The translations under genes were made by a program, and so were the position numbers. This document shows, piece after piece, positions 44,575-55,917 of a stretch of 64,000 bases of DNA (position 1 is the first letter of the stretch; each line of letters opens with the position of its first letter). The notes under the pieces were generated by a model that ran no database searches, was not told where the DNA came from, and was given only the letters and a program-made list of their open reading frames with translations. Source of the stretch: Cryptomeria japonica (lineage: Eukaryota; Streptophyta; Pinopsida; Cupressales; Cupressaceae); the NCBI RefSeq assembly GCF_030272615.1, contig NC_081411.1:157744471-157808470 (forward strand), given 5' to 3'.

Positions 44575-46137
44575 ACTTTAACTGGAGATAGAGCTGACTC
44601 AATGGAGCTTTGTGTTCCATCAGCATGGTTCTTCCAACTTTTCTGTTCCCTTTTATTTTTTAGAGACGATATCCCCTTCTTTTTGTTATGGCTTCCCACA
44701 TCTGCATTTTTCTTATTCTTGCTTCTAGTTGAGATACCACCATTGGATCCTTCCTTCTTCGATTTTCCCTCTTTAGTATTGAGAATTCTAAGATTTCTCT
44801 CTAGGGCCAGCATTTCCACACTATTGGATGGGGTTTTGCATTGAATTGGCTTAGGGCTTCCATTGGTTCATAACAAAAAAGGCTCAAAATCAGAGATGTT
44901 GAAGTCTTCCCCATTAGCTTTTGTGTAAGATGAAGCAAAAGCATCATCATTGGAACTCTCCTCTACTTTATCATGGCTGATAGGCCCTACCTTCTAGTCC
45001 TCTAGATCATGTTTATGCACATTCTCCTCTATTAGTTGCACTTCTTCTTTGGTGCTTTGTATTTGATTATTAGAACAGGCACAAACAGGTTTATCATTAT
45101 TATTATTCGCATCCTTCTTCTCCTCATTTTCTAGCTCAATCACTTCCTTATCAGGAACACACTCTATTGGTGGGTCTTCTCTCTTATCTTTTGTTTTCCA
45201 TTTCTACTTCAATTTGATATCACTCTTGCTATTCTTACTCTTCTTAAGCGGATAAGATTTTGCTCAATGACCCGACTTTTTGCAATGAAAATAGGCAAAC
45301 GGGAGCGATTCACATTCAATCACTTGGGTCCATTTCCCCAATTTAGATATAATCTCAATATATTGGGGCATATCCATCATTTGATTAACATTAACACAGA
45401 TATGGGCAAAAACCAACCTTGATTTAGCAGCAGTCATTGGATTGATCGAGAGAAGTTCTCCAAAAGAACGCGCTATCCCCTTGAAGACTTCCTCATTCTA
45501 GAACTACAACAGGAGGCCCAGGAGTCGCGTCCACATAGACACCGACACAAAAAAGGACTCATCAAGAGAAAGGTTTGGAGCCCATTTCTATAAAGCCAAA
45601 GTTGACTTTCCGAACATCCATGGTCCTTCACATAGAGCTTTATTCATATCTTCTTTAGAATTAAAAGAAAAGGAAAAAAAAAACCCTAGGCAAAGCCGCC
45701 ACATCCACTTGACCCTTGAGAACCCATTTTCTCCTTATAAAATTCCTAACAACATCAATGTTAGGCCTAAAACCAACAAACCTTCCAACCAAGGTCATAG
45801 CTAATCAAGAGATAGTGATATCAACCAGCTTATCTGGAATAGAAATTGCAACAACCCCTATCGTAGGATCATATATATTTTTAACTTCTGGTAGCCCTCA
45901 TTTAACCAGTGGCTTCACTCCAAAAAGAGAAGACCATGTTTTTTCCTTACCTCTATCATGTGCGTCCCCGATTTGACTATTTCCTGGTCCCCTTCACTAC
46001 CCTGAGATACCTGGAAACCAACCTGATTACAAGTTCCACCCATAGAAAGACTACCATCCCCAGGAAATCCACCATTCCCAGATTTGAAATTTGAAATTCC
46101 CGCTCACCGCTCTCCTTGCTGCTCCATTTCCATTCTC
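44575..46137 (-). pseudogene. LINE-1 ORF1: DUF4283-like RNA-binding protein with zinc knuckle
   Basis: Binds LINE RNA. Reverse strand: an N-terminal Gly/Ser-rich part near 46100-45980 (SGNGGFPGDGSLSMGG), then the DUF4283-like domain (TLVGRFVGFRPNIDVVRNFI, RRKWVLKGQVDVAALPRVFF, near 45800-45690; then KALCEGPWMF), ending with VFAHICVNVNQMMDMPQYIE near 45410-45350. The knuckle FHCKKSGH.AKSYP (near 45290-45250) has lost its first and last Cys. A Lys/Asp/Glu-rich tail runs to 44575 (KSKKEGSNGGISTRSKNKKN). Stops and shifts are more common here than in ORF2. Confidence 0.8.
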
Positions 46138-46156
46138 TTGATTTCATATTTATGTT
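46138..46156. repeat. LINE-1 target-site duplication, right copy
   Basis: Identical 19 bp to 38422-38440. The Y LTR continues directly after it. Confidence 0.93.
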
Positions 46157-46273
46157 GAATGACACAATCACATTTTTATTCATATTTAGTATCAGTTCTG
46201 GTAATATTTTTAGATTTGTAATCACACAAGAAATTTAATAGTTAAATATTTCTTCGGCATGTTTGTCAACATT

Positions 46274-46285
46274 TGGTGTTAGGTC
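46274..46285 (+). promoter_or_regulatory. Copia Y primer-binding site (decayed)
   Basis: TGGTGTTAGGTC lies two bases after the LTR. It retains TGGT-TAG against TGGTATCAGAGC and is therefore probably an initiator-Met site weakened by mutation. Confidence 0.6.
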
Positions 46286-46371
46286 TAATAGTTTTGCTAG
46301 GAGGGGGATTTCTTTCTCCTTGAGTGTTGAAGGTTTTTTTTCTATAATGGGACCTTTTGTTGTGTTTTTTT

Positions 46372-47203
46372 GTAGATTTGAGAAGAGTATTGAAATTCTT
46401 GACTTCTACTTCTCACATAGATATCGAGAAATTTAATGGCACTAGATATAACATGTGGAGACTAAAAATGGAAGATCTTTTGGAAAAAGAGATTTGTGGT
46501 TGCCAGTTTTACTTGAAAATAAACTAGAAGAATCTACTTTGGATAATGATTGCTAGAAAAAAATGGAAAAGAAGGCATGAGGAACCATTTGGGTGTGTTT
46601 TACTGCTTCCATCATCTTGAATGTCTCCATAGAAGATACTGCATACAAGATGGAGAAGAGGATTAGTGACATTTGTCAATTTAAATATTTGCCTAGTAAG
46701 GTATATCTCAAAATAAAGTTATAATCTTTAAAAAAGAAAGAGGGTGAATATATTACATATCATTTGAATGATTTTAATTTGATTATAAGTTATCTTACAT
46801 TAATAGATGTTAAATTAGAAGATGAAGATAAGTTTATCTTATTTATTTGCTCTTTGTCTGAATCTTGGAAAAATCTAATTATTTCTATTAGTAGTGGTAG
46901 TATAGAGCCAAATATGGACAAATTGATTGTCATACTTATTTCAAAAGAGGTGAGAAGAAATTATATTAATGGTGGTTCCCAAGTTGCCTTGCATGTATGA
47001 ATAAGTTCCCAATAAAAATGGCCTAAAGGGAATACAAATAGGGAGAAGTCTAAAGGATGATGGAAGACTTTGATAAATCGTAAAGTTTTGTAATTGTGGG
47101 AAAAGAGGTCATGCAAAGAAGGAATGTAGAGTAAAGAAAAAACATGTTGATTCCTCCATAAAAAAGTCCTCCGATGATTATTCAAATACATTGTTTATTT
47201 CTG
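46372..47203 (+). pseudogene. Copia Y gag
   Basis: Reading TSHIDIEKFNGTRYNMWRLK then MEDLLEKEICG (46400-46495) is the copia Gag N-terminus. The central part is best kept at 46764-47000 (NDFNLIISYLTLIDVKLEDE, SLSESWKNLIISIS). The knuckle CNCGKRGHAKKEC (from 47088) is intact (CX2CX4HX4C). The exact start codon is lost. Several stops and frameshifts are present. Confidence 0.85.
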
Positions 47204-48205
47204 CTAACACTATTAGTGATGATGCTTGGCTTATTGATTTAGGTGCCTCCTACTAAATGACACATCACAAGGAGTGGATTTCCTTTGTGACAAGAGTATG
47301 AAGAAGTTTGTTTCCTTGGTGAAAAAAGTATGAAGAAGGTTGTTGGTGAAGGAAAGGTAAATTTATATTTCAATGATGGAAAAATAAAAAACCATTGATA
47401 ATGTTTTGAATATTTAAGGACTTGTGAGAAATCTTCATTCTGTATCCAAGTTGAATGATTTCAAAGTGCATGTGACATTTCACAAGTCTATTTGTAGGCT
47501 GGTAAGAGGGAGTTTGGTGATATTTAAAGGATCATTAATAGGAACTTTGTTTAGGCTTAATGTCTCTACTTTTTGTAGATCAGTGAATGTAACTAAAAAA
47601 GAAAATACATGTATGATGTTGCAATAAATATTGGATCACATTGGTGAAAAAAGTCTTAGGACCATTCTAAATTAAAATTTGATTGACAATATTTCTTATT
47701 ATTTTGTTGGAAAGAATAATTTTTGTGAGCATTGTGTGTTTGGTTAACATAATAGCTCATCATTTCCTAAAGGAATCTATAAGGAAAAGGGATCAATAGA
47801 GATTATTCATTCGAATGTGTGTGCTCAAGTGAATGTTGTTTCTTTGGGTAAATCTCAATATTATGTTTCCTTTGTTGATGAATTTTCAAGATACACAATA
47901 AGATAAATGTGTTGAGGACTGACAATGGGGGTAAATTTTCTTCAAGGGAATTTTATGAGTTTTATAAGATTGTAGGCATTGTTCAACAAAAGACTAATCC
48001 TTACACTCCCCAACAAAATGGGGTACTAGAAAGAATGAATTTAAACATAATGAAAAGAGCTAGGAGCATGTTGAGTGCTGCTAAGCTTGATAGATGCTTT
48101 TGGATAGATGTTACTAGTGTTGCTTGTTATTTGATGAATATGTCTCCTTATTTAGTTCTTTTTGACAAAACCCCTTATAAAGTGTGTATAGGTAGAATGG
48201 AATAA
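47204..48205 (+). pseudogene. Copia Y protease, GAG-pre-integrase and integrase core
   Basis: The protease reads DDAWLIDLGASY near 47219 (D-L-G-A instead of D-S-G-A), followed by MTHHKEWISF. Then LVRNLHSVSKLNDFKVHVTF from 47424 and the GAG-pre-integrase end. Integrase: FVDEFSRYT (first Asp, near 47875), RTDNGGKFSS (second Asp, 47909 onward), NPYTPQQNGVLERMN (catalytic Glu), MLSAAKLDRCFWIDVTSVAC. About 30 codons usually found between FSR.TW and the RTDNGG segment are missing, a deletion near 47895. Confidence 0.86.
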
Positions 48206-49470
48206 GTTACACACTTAAGGATCTTTGATTGTGAGGCTTTTATTCATGTCCCTTAGGAGAAACGATCTAAACTATATCTGAAAACTAAAAAATGCATCTT
48301 CATTGGTTGTGTTGAGAATATAAAAGGTTATAAGCTTTGGAATCCTCTAACTCAAAAAATAATTCTTTCTAGAGATGTTATTTTCAGGGAGTTTAGAGCT
48401 TACTCAAGAAAAGAACAAACAAAGGAGAAGACAAAGATAATGTACTTTGAAACAAGTATTGGGAACTAGGAAGATGCACATGTAGATGGATAGATAGATG
48501 GATATGAGGATGGAGAAGAAGAGGGTTGAGAAAGTTAAAATACTGTGTAGGATGAGCATACAGAGGAAGATGAACAAATTGAGGTTATTTTTGCTACCTT
48601 GAGGATGTCCAAAAGGCAAGAAAATCCACTAGACATGTATAGCCCATCATATTTCTATTATATATCTATTTTTTTAACTACTTATAGTGAACCTAGATCC
48701 TTTAGGGAGGGTCTTTATTCAAAGGAAAGTGAGTCTTGGATGTAGTAGGAGATGGTTGCCTTAGAAAGTTGTGACATTTCAGATCTTGTAATTTTTTGCA
48801 AAGGAAGGAAATCCATTAGATGCAAGTGGATATTTAAAAAGAAGTTTGGAGCAAAGAAATCGTTAGATCGATGCAAGGCCAAATTGGTGGCTAGGGGCCT
48901 ACTCCTTGAGAGAGGGAGTTGATTTTGGTGAAATTTTTATCTCATGTTGCAAAATTGACCTCTATTATATTTCTATCATCTATTGCTATTGCTTTTGATT
49001 TTTAAGTGATCATGGATGGTAAAAAAAATCTCTTGCATGGGGATCTTGAGGAGGAGATTTGTATGTGCGAGCCTGGCAATTTTTTTGTGAATGCGAAAGA
49101 ATAGTACATTTGCAGGTTAAAGAAATCCTTGTATGATTTGAAACAATCACCTAGTATATGGCACTATAAGTTTAATAATTTTATATTGAAGTTGAGTTTT
49201 AGGAGGAGTGAGGGAGATCATTGTTTTTATATTAAGTTTATTGATGATTAGATGCTAATAATTTTATTGTATGTTGAAAACATGTTCATGGGTAATAGAA
49301 AGGTGATGATTAGAGAAATCAATGCTCAACTTTCTTGGACATTCGATATGAAAGATTTGGGGGTTGCAAAGTATATTCTTGGGATGGAGATTAATATAAT
49401 TCAGGTTCATAAAAATATTTAGTCAAGCAAAAGTACAAGTATGTTGATACTATTTTGCTGAGGTTTAATA
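48206..49470 (+). pseudogene. Copia Y integrase C-terminus and reverse transcriptase, cut by X
   Basis: Integrase tail: KKCIFIGCVENIKGYKLW, IILSRDVIFREF. RT: ESWM, CKWIFKKKFGAKKSLDRCKA, LHGDLEEEI-like and GVREGDHCFY-like segments in mixed frames, and LLYVENMF near 49270, where YVDD is expected (catalytic Asp pair lost). Then FDMKDLGVAKYILGMEI and LLRFN before the X insertion. The acidic stretch GWIDGYEDGEEEG (about 48487-48525) lies in the spacer between INT and RT. Heavily decayed. Confidence 0.83.
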
Positions 49471-50365
49471 TGTTGGGAAAATAGTGTCTTAACCTTGCAT
49501 TTACATAAGGTTACTAATTATAGTAATTTTTTTGTTTGAGTATGAAATGTTATGAAATTCCCCACAAAGCTTTCGATTGGCTAGATAAGCATGCCGGTAA
49601 ATTTTAGTCACAAGATCACATCTAGTTTTGAAGATATTAAAGATTCTATTTTGGAAGGGTCCAATGAAAGCTTTAAATTTAATTATGAGGAATTTAGACC
49701 CTTTTAAATAATCTAAAATGTAGGTGTAATTTATATAGAAAATTATGACATTATAGATCACTTCGTGAGCTTTTCAGTGCTTCAAACAGTTTGTCAAACA
49801 GACACTCGATTCATAAGTTATGTCCTCGAAAAGTTTGGACTCCTGAAATAGGAAAAAAATGTATCAAACACATAAATGACCTATAAAAGGGAGGGACATG
49901 TGTTGATGTCTATTTTAATACACCATAAGGAATCTCTATTGGAGACAAGGCCATCTCTACTTTATCGGGTGGTTTTAGCCCATGGTTTTGTAATATAGTT
50001 TGACGTTTTCTTGTATTATATCTCTTATATATGAGGTGCATGAGATAGAGGTTGTGAATAAGAGTCTTATGGCTATTGAGTTAACTTTGAATCTCTAATT
50101 AGTGGTAGTCCTATGAAGATCCTACTCTGCAAGTATATTTTAATCTATTATTGATTGTTGAATAATATATTTAGCTGATTTTGGAGTGTGGGGTTTTTCT
50201 CCCAAAAGGGTTTTCTACATGTAAATCACTATGTTATGGTATGCATGTTGTTATGTCTATTTCCATTAAGTTTCTATAACTATTGTAATGATCTTTAAAA
50301 AAAATTGCATTGCCCTCCTCTCAAGGTTAGTGTAGGAAGTTGTTCTGCTACTTAACTTCCTTACA
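49471..50365 (+). repeat. X 5' LTR (copy 2, 895 bp)
   Basis: Starts TGTTGGGAAAATAGTG, ends ACTTCCTTACA, preceded by TAATA. It matches the X 3' LTR of copy 1 in length (893 bp) and landmarks. A weak primer site TGGTAGCGGTG follows at 50368 (compare TGGTATCAGAGC). Confidence 0.9.
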
Positions 50366-50489
50366 AGTGGTAGCGGTGTCTTATCACCTTCAGTTTCAAC
50401 TGTGGGTTGTTGGGATTTTTAAACCAATCCAAATTTGAGTGGGAACCTGTGCAAAAGATACATTTTGATCTTGTTGCAATAATTTTCAA

Positions 50490-51533
50490 ATGGTAATTTC
50501 ATCAGGGAGAATAGTGGTGGAGAAATTTAATGGAAGTAATTTTGAGATGTGGAAGTTGAAGATTGAAGATCTATTAATAGATCTTGAGATCTGTGGGATG
50601 TTGTTGATGTGAATGTCTCAAGACCTATAGATCCTACTACGATGTCTTAGTATGATGTTATGGATAAAAAATTCAAGGGTCTAATCAGACTATTCTTAGC
50701 AGACTCTATTCTTATGAACGTCCATGAAGAGAACTCTACAAAGAAGTTATGGATTAAGATTGGTGAAATTTATCAAGTGAAATATTTATTCAATCATATT
50801 TTCTTGAGGTTCAAGAAATTGTATTCCTTGAAGATAGAAGAGGGTGGATGAATTATAGACCACCTAGAAGCATTTAATATGTTGGTGTCTCAATTGGTAT
50901 CTATTGGTGGTAAGATAGATGAAGAGGAGAAATGTCAAATCTCACTTTGATCTTTTTTTGATTCATGGGATTCTCTTGTTATGGCTATCAACAGTACTTC
51001 TGTTGTTTTAAATTTTGAAGATGAGATGGGTGCCCTACTTGGTGAAGGTATGTAGAGGAAGGTATCCATCAATTTGAAGGAATCTATAATTGTTCATGGA
51101 AGACCTAAGGAAAAAGGCAAGAAGAATGAGAAGTGCAATAAGTCCAAATCTAGGGGGAGAAACAAATATCTTGGAATGTCCAAATTCATTTGTTGGAACT
51201 GTGGTAAATTAGGGCACATCTGTAAGGACTGCAAAAAGGGAAAGAAGAAGAATAAGAAGAAGTTTGATTTTGATTATGAGTTCGAGAAGGAAGATGGTTC
51301 TGCATTCATTGCAGCTTTGGCTACTCATGCAGGTGATGATGCATGGTTAATTGACTCAAGTGCATCTTTTCATATGACTTCCAATAGAGATTGGTTTTTT
51401 GAATATGAAGAGTTTAATGGAGGTGAGGTGTACTTGGGTGATGATTAACATCTAGATATAATTGGTTGTGGCAAAGTTAGGATCAATTTTCCTAGTGGTA
51501 GGATAAAAGAGATTGGTGATGTTTTACATATCC
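50490..51533 (+). pseudogene. X gag and protease (copy 2)
   Basis: The ATG at 50490 gives MVISSGRIVVEKFNGSNFEM then WKLKIEDLLIDLEICG, the copia Gag start. The middle part is kept at 50660-50850 (KKLWIKIGEIYQVKYLFNHI). The knuckle CWNCGKLGHICKDC (near 51194) is intact, followed by a Lys-rich stretch. The protease DDAWLIDSSASFHMT starts at 51335 (D-S-S-A for D-S-G-A). The reading is broken by A at 51534, as in copy 1. A few stops and one early frameshift. Confidence 0.88.
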
Positions 51534-52730
51534 TATTGGCATTGTGTTGTCATTGATGTCAACCAATATAGAAGGACAACCCGTATAGAAGGACAACCAG
51601 TATGAGAGTATTATTTATATGGAGTCATTGATGTCAATTAATGTTGCAGGTCACCGGTACACAAGCTAGTGTTTGACTTGTGTGGATGAAATGGACAGGT
51701 TACTGGTATAGTCTATTAACAGTAAGGAAAGGATGTCAACTGGTAAGAGTTGTGTTGACAATTAGTAGCTGCCAACTAACATACTTCTGATCGTATACAT
51801 GTAGGATGAGCACGGGCTTGAGTTGTTGTTTGTGATGAAGAGGCAAAATGTTTCCTAAATCACATCAACATAGGTAGGTCACCGATATGTTGTATGGATG
51901 TAGAACAATAAGACTCCTACCAAATAAAGATGCAGTCACCACATAAGAGATGACTAACAATGAATGTGCCCACATTGGATTTCATGTGCCTATTTGAAGA
52001 TATCTTGCAGAAACATAGAAGTCACATGAGTTCATTGAAGGATGCAGATGACAAGGATTCACTACCAGCGGTAAATGGAGCTTATCTCCTATTATGCATA
52101 GTGTACGTCATAGTTTAGTGAGATAAGGAAGAAGAGGTAAATGCAAGTGTTTGAAGGCTCACATTGGATCTACCGGTGAATCAAAGGAATTCCTCAAGTG
52201 CATGAAATCATGGATATGTACTAGACTGACAAAGAAGGCATGTTCAGTTGCCAGGATAGATGAAGGTTGATGTGTTTGTCACTTTGAGAAATGGGTTGAG
52301 ATATGGTCTGGGTTGATGCAGAAGAAGGCAAGGATGGAGCAGCCATAGACAAAGGAAAATGGCTAGATTGAAGATGGAGTTAGTTGAGGGTTGATGACGT
52401 AGTGTCATTAAGAGGGTTTACCTGTATGTATATCCACCAGTAATATGGACAAGGTGAAGATGCAGAAGACTCCCATTTATTGAAGTTATGCATAAGGCAG
52501 GTTAGCAAGGATGCTGGCCGGTTGAGCGTTCCACCAGAAGAGAAGCAGAGTGCAAGGTTGAAAGAAAACTGATTAAAGGTTTAACCGATAGGGATGGTAA
52601 CCCGGTAGAGGAATCCGGTAATGGAGTTGGGTAGTAATCCAATCCATACCGACACATATTTTCAAGCAAAGGTGGATGCCGACACAATTGCCACATGGAG
52701 ATGATGTGGCATGCAAGTACAAGTTGGTAT
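51534..52730 (+). repeat. Element A LTR, partial (copy 2)
   Basis: Begins TATTGGCATTGTG after TATCC (51529-51533) and aligns with A's 5' LTR from base 200 to about 1394. A short unit (GTATAGAAGGACAACC) is tandemly doubled near 51570. At 52730 it joins directly to element C sequence (position 10263 equivalent), so the remaining LTR, gag and second LTR of A are deleted. Confidence 0.88.
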
Positions 52731-53565
52731 ATCTCCTTGTCTATTTTTTCTAAGGCCACCAATATTTCTTTAAATGTCATGTCTTTTCGTAGTACTAGCA
52801 ATACTTTCTTCATCTGGATTGAGAATGTCCTTTCTTTGACTTCCCTCATGAATTCTAATGCCCAATGCCTTTTCCTCTTTCCTTTGATCTTCCCTTGTTC
52901 TCTATATTCAAAACAATACTCAATGATGTTGAAGTCTCACTGTATTTTTTTGCCTCATTTCCTCACTTAGAATAACACCAACAAAATCATTAAATTTTAA
53001 AGTGTTTGTACCAGAGACAAAGTTACTTACAACCATAACCAAGCTATTCCAACTTTTTGGCAAAGAACATAAAATTAAGAGAGTCCCAACCTCTTCATTA
53101 AAATTAACATTTACAGAAGTCAATTCATTAGTAACTATATTAAATTTATTTAAATGATCTACTACAAATCCTCATTTTCTCATTTTCATATTAAACAAAC
53201 ACTTCATAAGAAATATCTTATTCAAAGCTGATTCTCATACAATTTAGCCAATGCTGCCATTAGTTTTGTAGTTATTATTTTTTTGATATATTAAATGCTA
53301 CAGATGGTATAAGGAACAACCGATTTGTTCCTAATGCCATTCTATCCAGAATAACCCAATCTTCACCAGACATCATGGTCAGTTTCTTTATATTTCCTTC
53401 CAGTGACTGCCACAGATCCTTTTGATACAAATAATCCTCCATTAGTATTTTCCATAAGTGATAATTCTAGTCGGCAAACTTCTTGACCTTGAATTTGGTT
53501 TCTTCCATTTCTCCCACTCAAATCTGAAAGTCCCTTTCAATTTATAGAAATACATGGCTTTGATA
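52731..53565 (-). pseudogene. Element C gag, partial (copy 2)
   Basis: Reverse strand, counterpart of 10263-11100. It includes the copia Gag end ([36 protein letters not shown]) at 53123-52920 and the start MEETKFKVKKF near 53508. The primer site is decayed (GATACCCAT on the + strand). The protease and integrase of C are deleted in this copy. Confidence 0.82.
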
Positions 53566-53570
53566 CCCAT

Positions 53571-54066
53571 TATTAGAGTTTAGGTATATCGGGAGCAAAT
53601 ACAAATTAACAATTATATGTATAGGTAATTACAAAAAGATGAAGAATCATACACAACAGAGATAACATAGAAATTTAATGTCGTTCACCCAAGATGGGCT
53701 ACATCCACTAGAGAAACATTTGTCCAATATTTTCTTATTATCTAGTAAACTAGTACAACAACATTACAACACCTTATACATTACAGCCACTTATAACAAG
53801 CAATTTTAGGGCAACATACAGAGTCAGCTAACAAAATTAACCCTAACCCTAAAATAATATTCTTGTAATACTTTCCTTGTACTCATATTCTAGTAGTGGT
53901 ACTCATATTCTCATACTCATACTTCTATTCTCATATTATTGTATTCTTGTACACTTACTATAATTTTGGGGGGAACCTTCGGCTCCCAAATACTCTGGCC
54001 CTTCGAGCCAACATGTCTGCCCAACGAGTCTACAATACTTGAATGATCAGTTGTCACATACCAACA
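53571..54066 (-). repeat. Element C 5' LTR (copy 2)
   Basis: 496 bp, + strand TATTAGAGTTTAGG … CATACCAACA, followed by AAGAC and X sequence (TATATTATGGCAC). It matches 11107-11599 nearly throughout, confirming the insertion is the same event as in copy 1. Confidence 0.88.
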
Positions 54067-54071
54067 AAGAC

Positions 54072-54899
54072 TATATTATGGCACAAGAGACTTGGACACA
54101 TTGGAAGAAAGGGTCTAAAGACCATGAAAAATAAAAACCTTGTTGAAGGTTTGAATGATTGTAATCTTGACTTTCATTTCTGTGAGCATTACATTTATGG
54201 AAAACAAAACCGCATTCAGTTTTAGTCAAGTTCATATAATTCTTGTGGTTTTTTGGATCTTATTCATTCTATTGTGTTTGATCCTTTAGACGTTCTTTCC
54301 ATTACAAAATCCACATGTTATGTTTTATATAATCATGATTTAAGTAGAAGGACATGGGTATATTTTTTAGAGATTAAATCTAAAGTTTTCAATCGATTTA
54401 AAGAATTTAAATTAGTGGTTGAGTTGTAGACTAGAAATAAAATTAAATGTTTGAGGATTGAAAATAGTAGTGAATTTGGCTCTAATAATTTTTTATAGAT
54501 TTTGTAAAGATTGTGGTATTAATAAATAGAAGACAACTCTGTATTCTCCATAGCAGAATGGAATCATAGAAAGAATAAATAGGATACTGATGGAGAAAGC
54601 TAGGAGTATGTTGACTGGTGCTCGTCTAGAATAAAGTTTTTAGGATGAAGTTGTTTTCATTGCTTTCTACCTAATAAACAGGCCACCTACATCAACTCTT
54701 GTTGATAAAACACCTATGGAAGCATGGTTGGGTCACAATCCTTCATTGAGACATCTTAGAGTCTTTTATTGTGAGGCATATGCACATGTGCCAAAGGAGA
54801 AGTGAGAAAAGTTGGAGAATAAGGTTGTGAAATGTATCTTCATTAGATATAGTTATAGTATGAAAGGATACAAGATTTGGGACCCTGTCGCACAAAAGG
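54072..54899 (+). pseudogene. X GAG-pre-integrase and integrase core (copy 2)
   Basis: Counterpart of 11605-12431: ILWHKRLGHIGRKGLKTMKN, LEGLNDCNLDFHFCEHYIYG, then LDLIHSIVFDP, LSRRTWVYFLEI and NGIIERINR. RIENSSEFGS has lost the second Asp. Many TAG/TAA stops. It ends abruptly at GGTAA (54899), where a ~0.9-kb deletion joins it to RT. Confidence 0.85.
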
Positions 54900-55870
54900 T
54901 AAAGGGAAAGATATGATTTTGGAACTAAAGTCTCAGCTTGCTGCTAAATTTGAAATGAAAGATCTTGGTGCAGTAAACCACATTTGTGAGATGTAAATTA
55001 AATGAGATAGAGTGAATAGAAATCTATGACTAGGCCAGAGTAAGTATGTGAATTCAGTTTTGTGGAGGTTCAACATGTAGGTTTGTAGACCATTATGTGT
55101 TCCTTTTACAGTTGGAATGAAATTATCTTTTTCAGATTGTCATACATCTCCATCAGAGATGGAAGACATGAGTAGAGTACCTTAATAGAATGTAGTAGAA
55201 AGTTTGATGTATGCTATTGTCTATACTAGACTAGACATTGCCCAAGTAGTGGGAGTTCTTTTTAGATACATGTCTAGTCCTGGTAGAGGTTTTTAGGATG
55301 TAGTTAAAAGAGTCTTCAGATATTTGAAGGGTACCTTAGAGTATTCTTTGTGTGATCATGGTAATTTAGTAGGAGACATGATTTCCCTTGATATTAATAG
55401 CTATGTAGATTCAAATTTGGTAGGTGTGATTGATAGAAAAATATCCACCAGTGCTTATATGTTTACTTTATTTGGTGGTGTAATTAGTTGGATGAGTAAC
55501 TGGCAGGATATGGTTGCTTTGTTCACTACAAAAGAAGAGTATATGGCAGCTACTCATGCTTGTAAAGAATCCATTTGTCTTAAAAGATTCTGTTCATATA
55601 TTGGAATAAAACAAGGTGCAGTGATAGTTTATCATGACAGTCAGAGTCAAATTAGCCTTGCTAAAAATCCAACATTTGATTCTCGGACCAAAGACATATA
55701 CGTTTAATATCACTTTGTCAAAGATATGGTAGATGATGGTAGGGTGAAGATAGTTAAGGTAGAAAATTTTATGAATGTTGCAGATTATTTAACTAATGAT
55801 ATGAGCACAAAGAAGTTCAGATAGTGTTCAGATTCTATGGGCCTTATGGCCCCTAACAATTAATGTATTG
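54900..55870 (+). pseudogene. X reverse transcriptase end and RNase H (copy 2)
   Basis: Counterpart of 13330-14330; the catalytic YVDD region is deleted. Readable: LELKSQLAAKFEMKDLGAVN, then GTLEYSLCDHGNLVGDMISL from 55324, DINSYVDSNLVGVIDRKIST, GGVISWMSNWQDMVALFTTK, EEYMAATHACKESICLKRFC, VIVYHDSQSQISLAKNPTFD. RNase H is better preserved here than in copy 1 (open for 127 codons), keeping WQ where copy 1 has a stop. Confidence 0.87.
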
Positions 55871-55917
55871 TGTTCATACTCCCTTTTCTCTTACAAGGTG
55901 TTCAACTAATGGAAGAA

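Larger units (their letters stand above)
38441..46137 (-). mobile_element. LINE-1: near-full-length LINE (7.7 kb) with three coding regions
   Basis: L1-clade plant LINE, reverse strand, bounded by a perfect 19-bp duplication. The 5' end is at 46137 and the 3' end at 38441. Order: ORF1 (DUF4283-like plus zinc knuckle), ORF2 (endonuclease, RT, zinc-binding RVT domain, RNase H), then a third coding region of about 590 codons (38634-40408) before a short 3' end with A/T-rich TTAATCAAA. ORF2 is much less decayed than the LTR elements around it, so this is a comparatively recent arrival, inserted after Y. Confidence 0.92.
37728..46271 (+). repeat. Copia Y 5' LTR, split by LINE-1
   Basis: Left part 37728-38440 (starts TTTTAGGATAGGG), right part 46157-46271 (ends TTTGTCAACA). 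LINE-1 and one copy of its 19-bp target duplication lie between. The assembled length (828 bp) agrees with the 3' LTR at 17559-18375. It is followed by two bases and the primer site. Confidence 0.87.
37728..49470 (+). mobile_element. Copia element Y, copy 2 (5' part, interrupted by LINE-1)
   Basis: 5' LTR (37728-38440 and 46157-46271), primer site 46274, and gag-pol from about 46372 to 49470, where X inserts after TAATA (49466-49470). Its missing 3' part (RNase H and 3' LTR) is not found to the right of X copy 2 in the window. The equivalent is visible in the other nest copy at 16723-18375. The flank ATTAT at 37723-37727 equals the base run after the 3' LTR at 18376-18380. Confidence 0.88.

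Noticed and set aside
46200-46300. Y 5' LTR fragment at 46157 as an independent LTR
   Set aside because: It continues the LTR interrupted at 38440, and the 19-bp LINE-1 duplication joins the two halves exactly.
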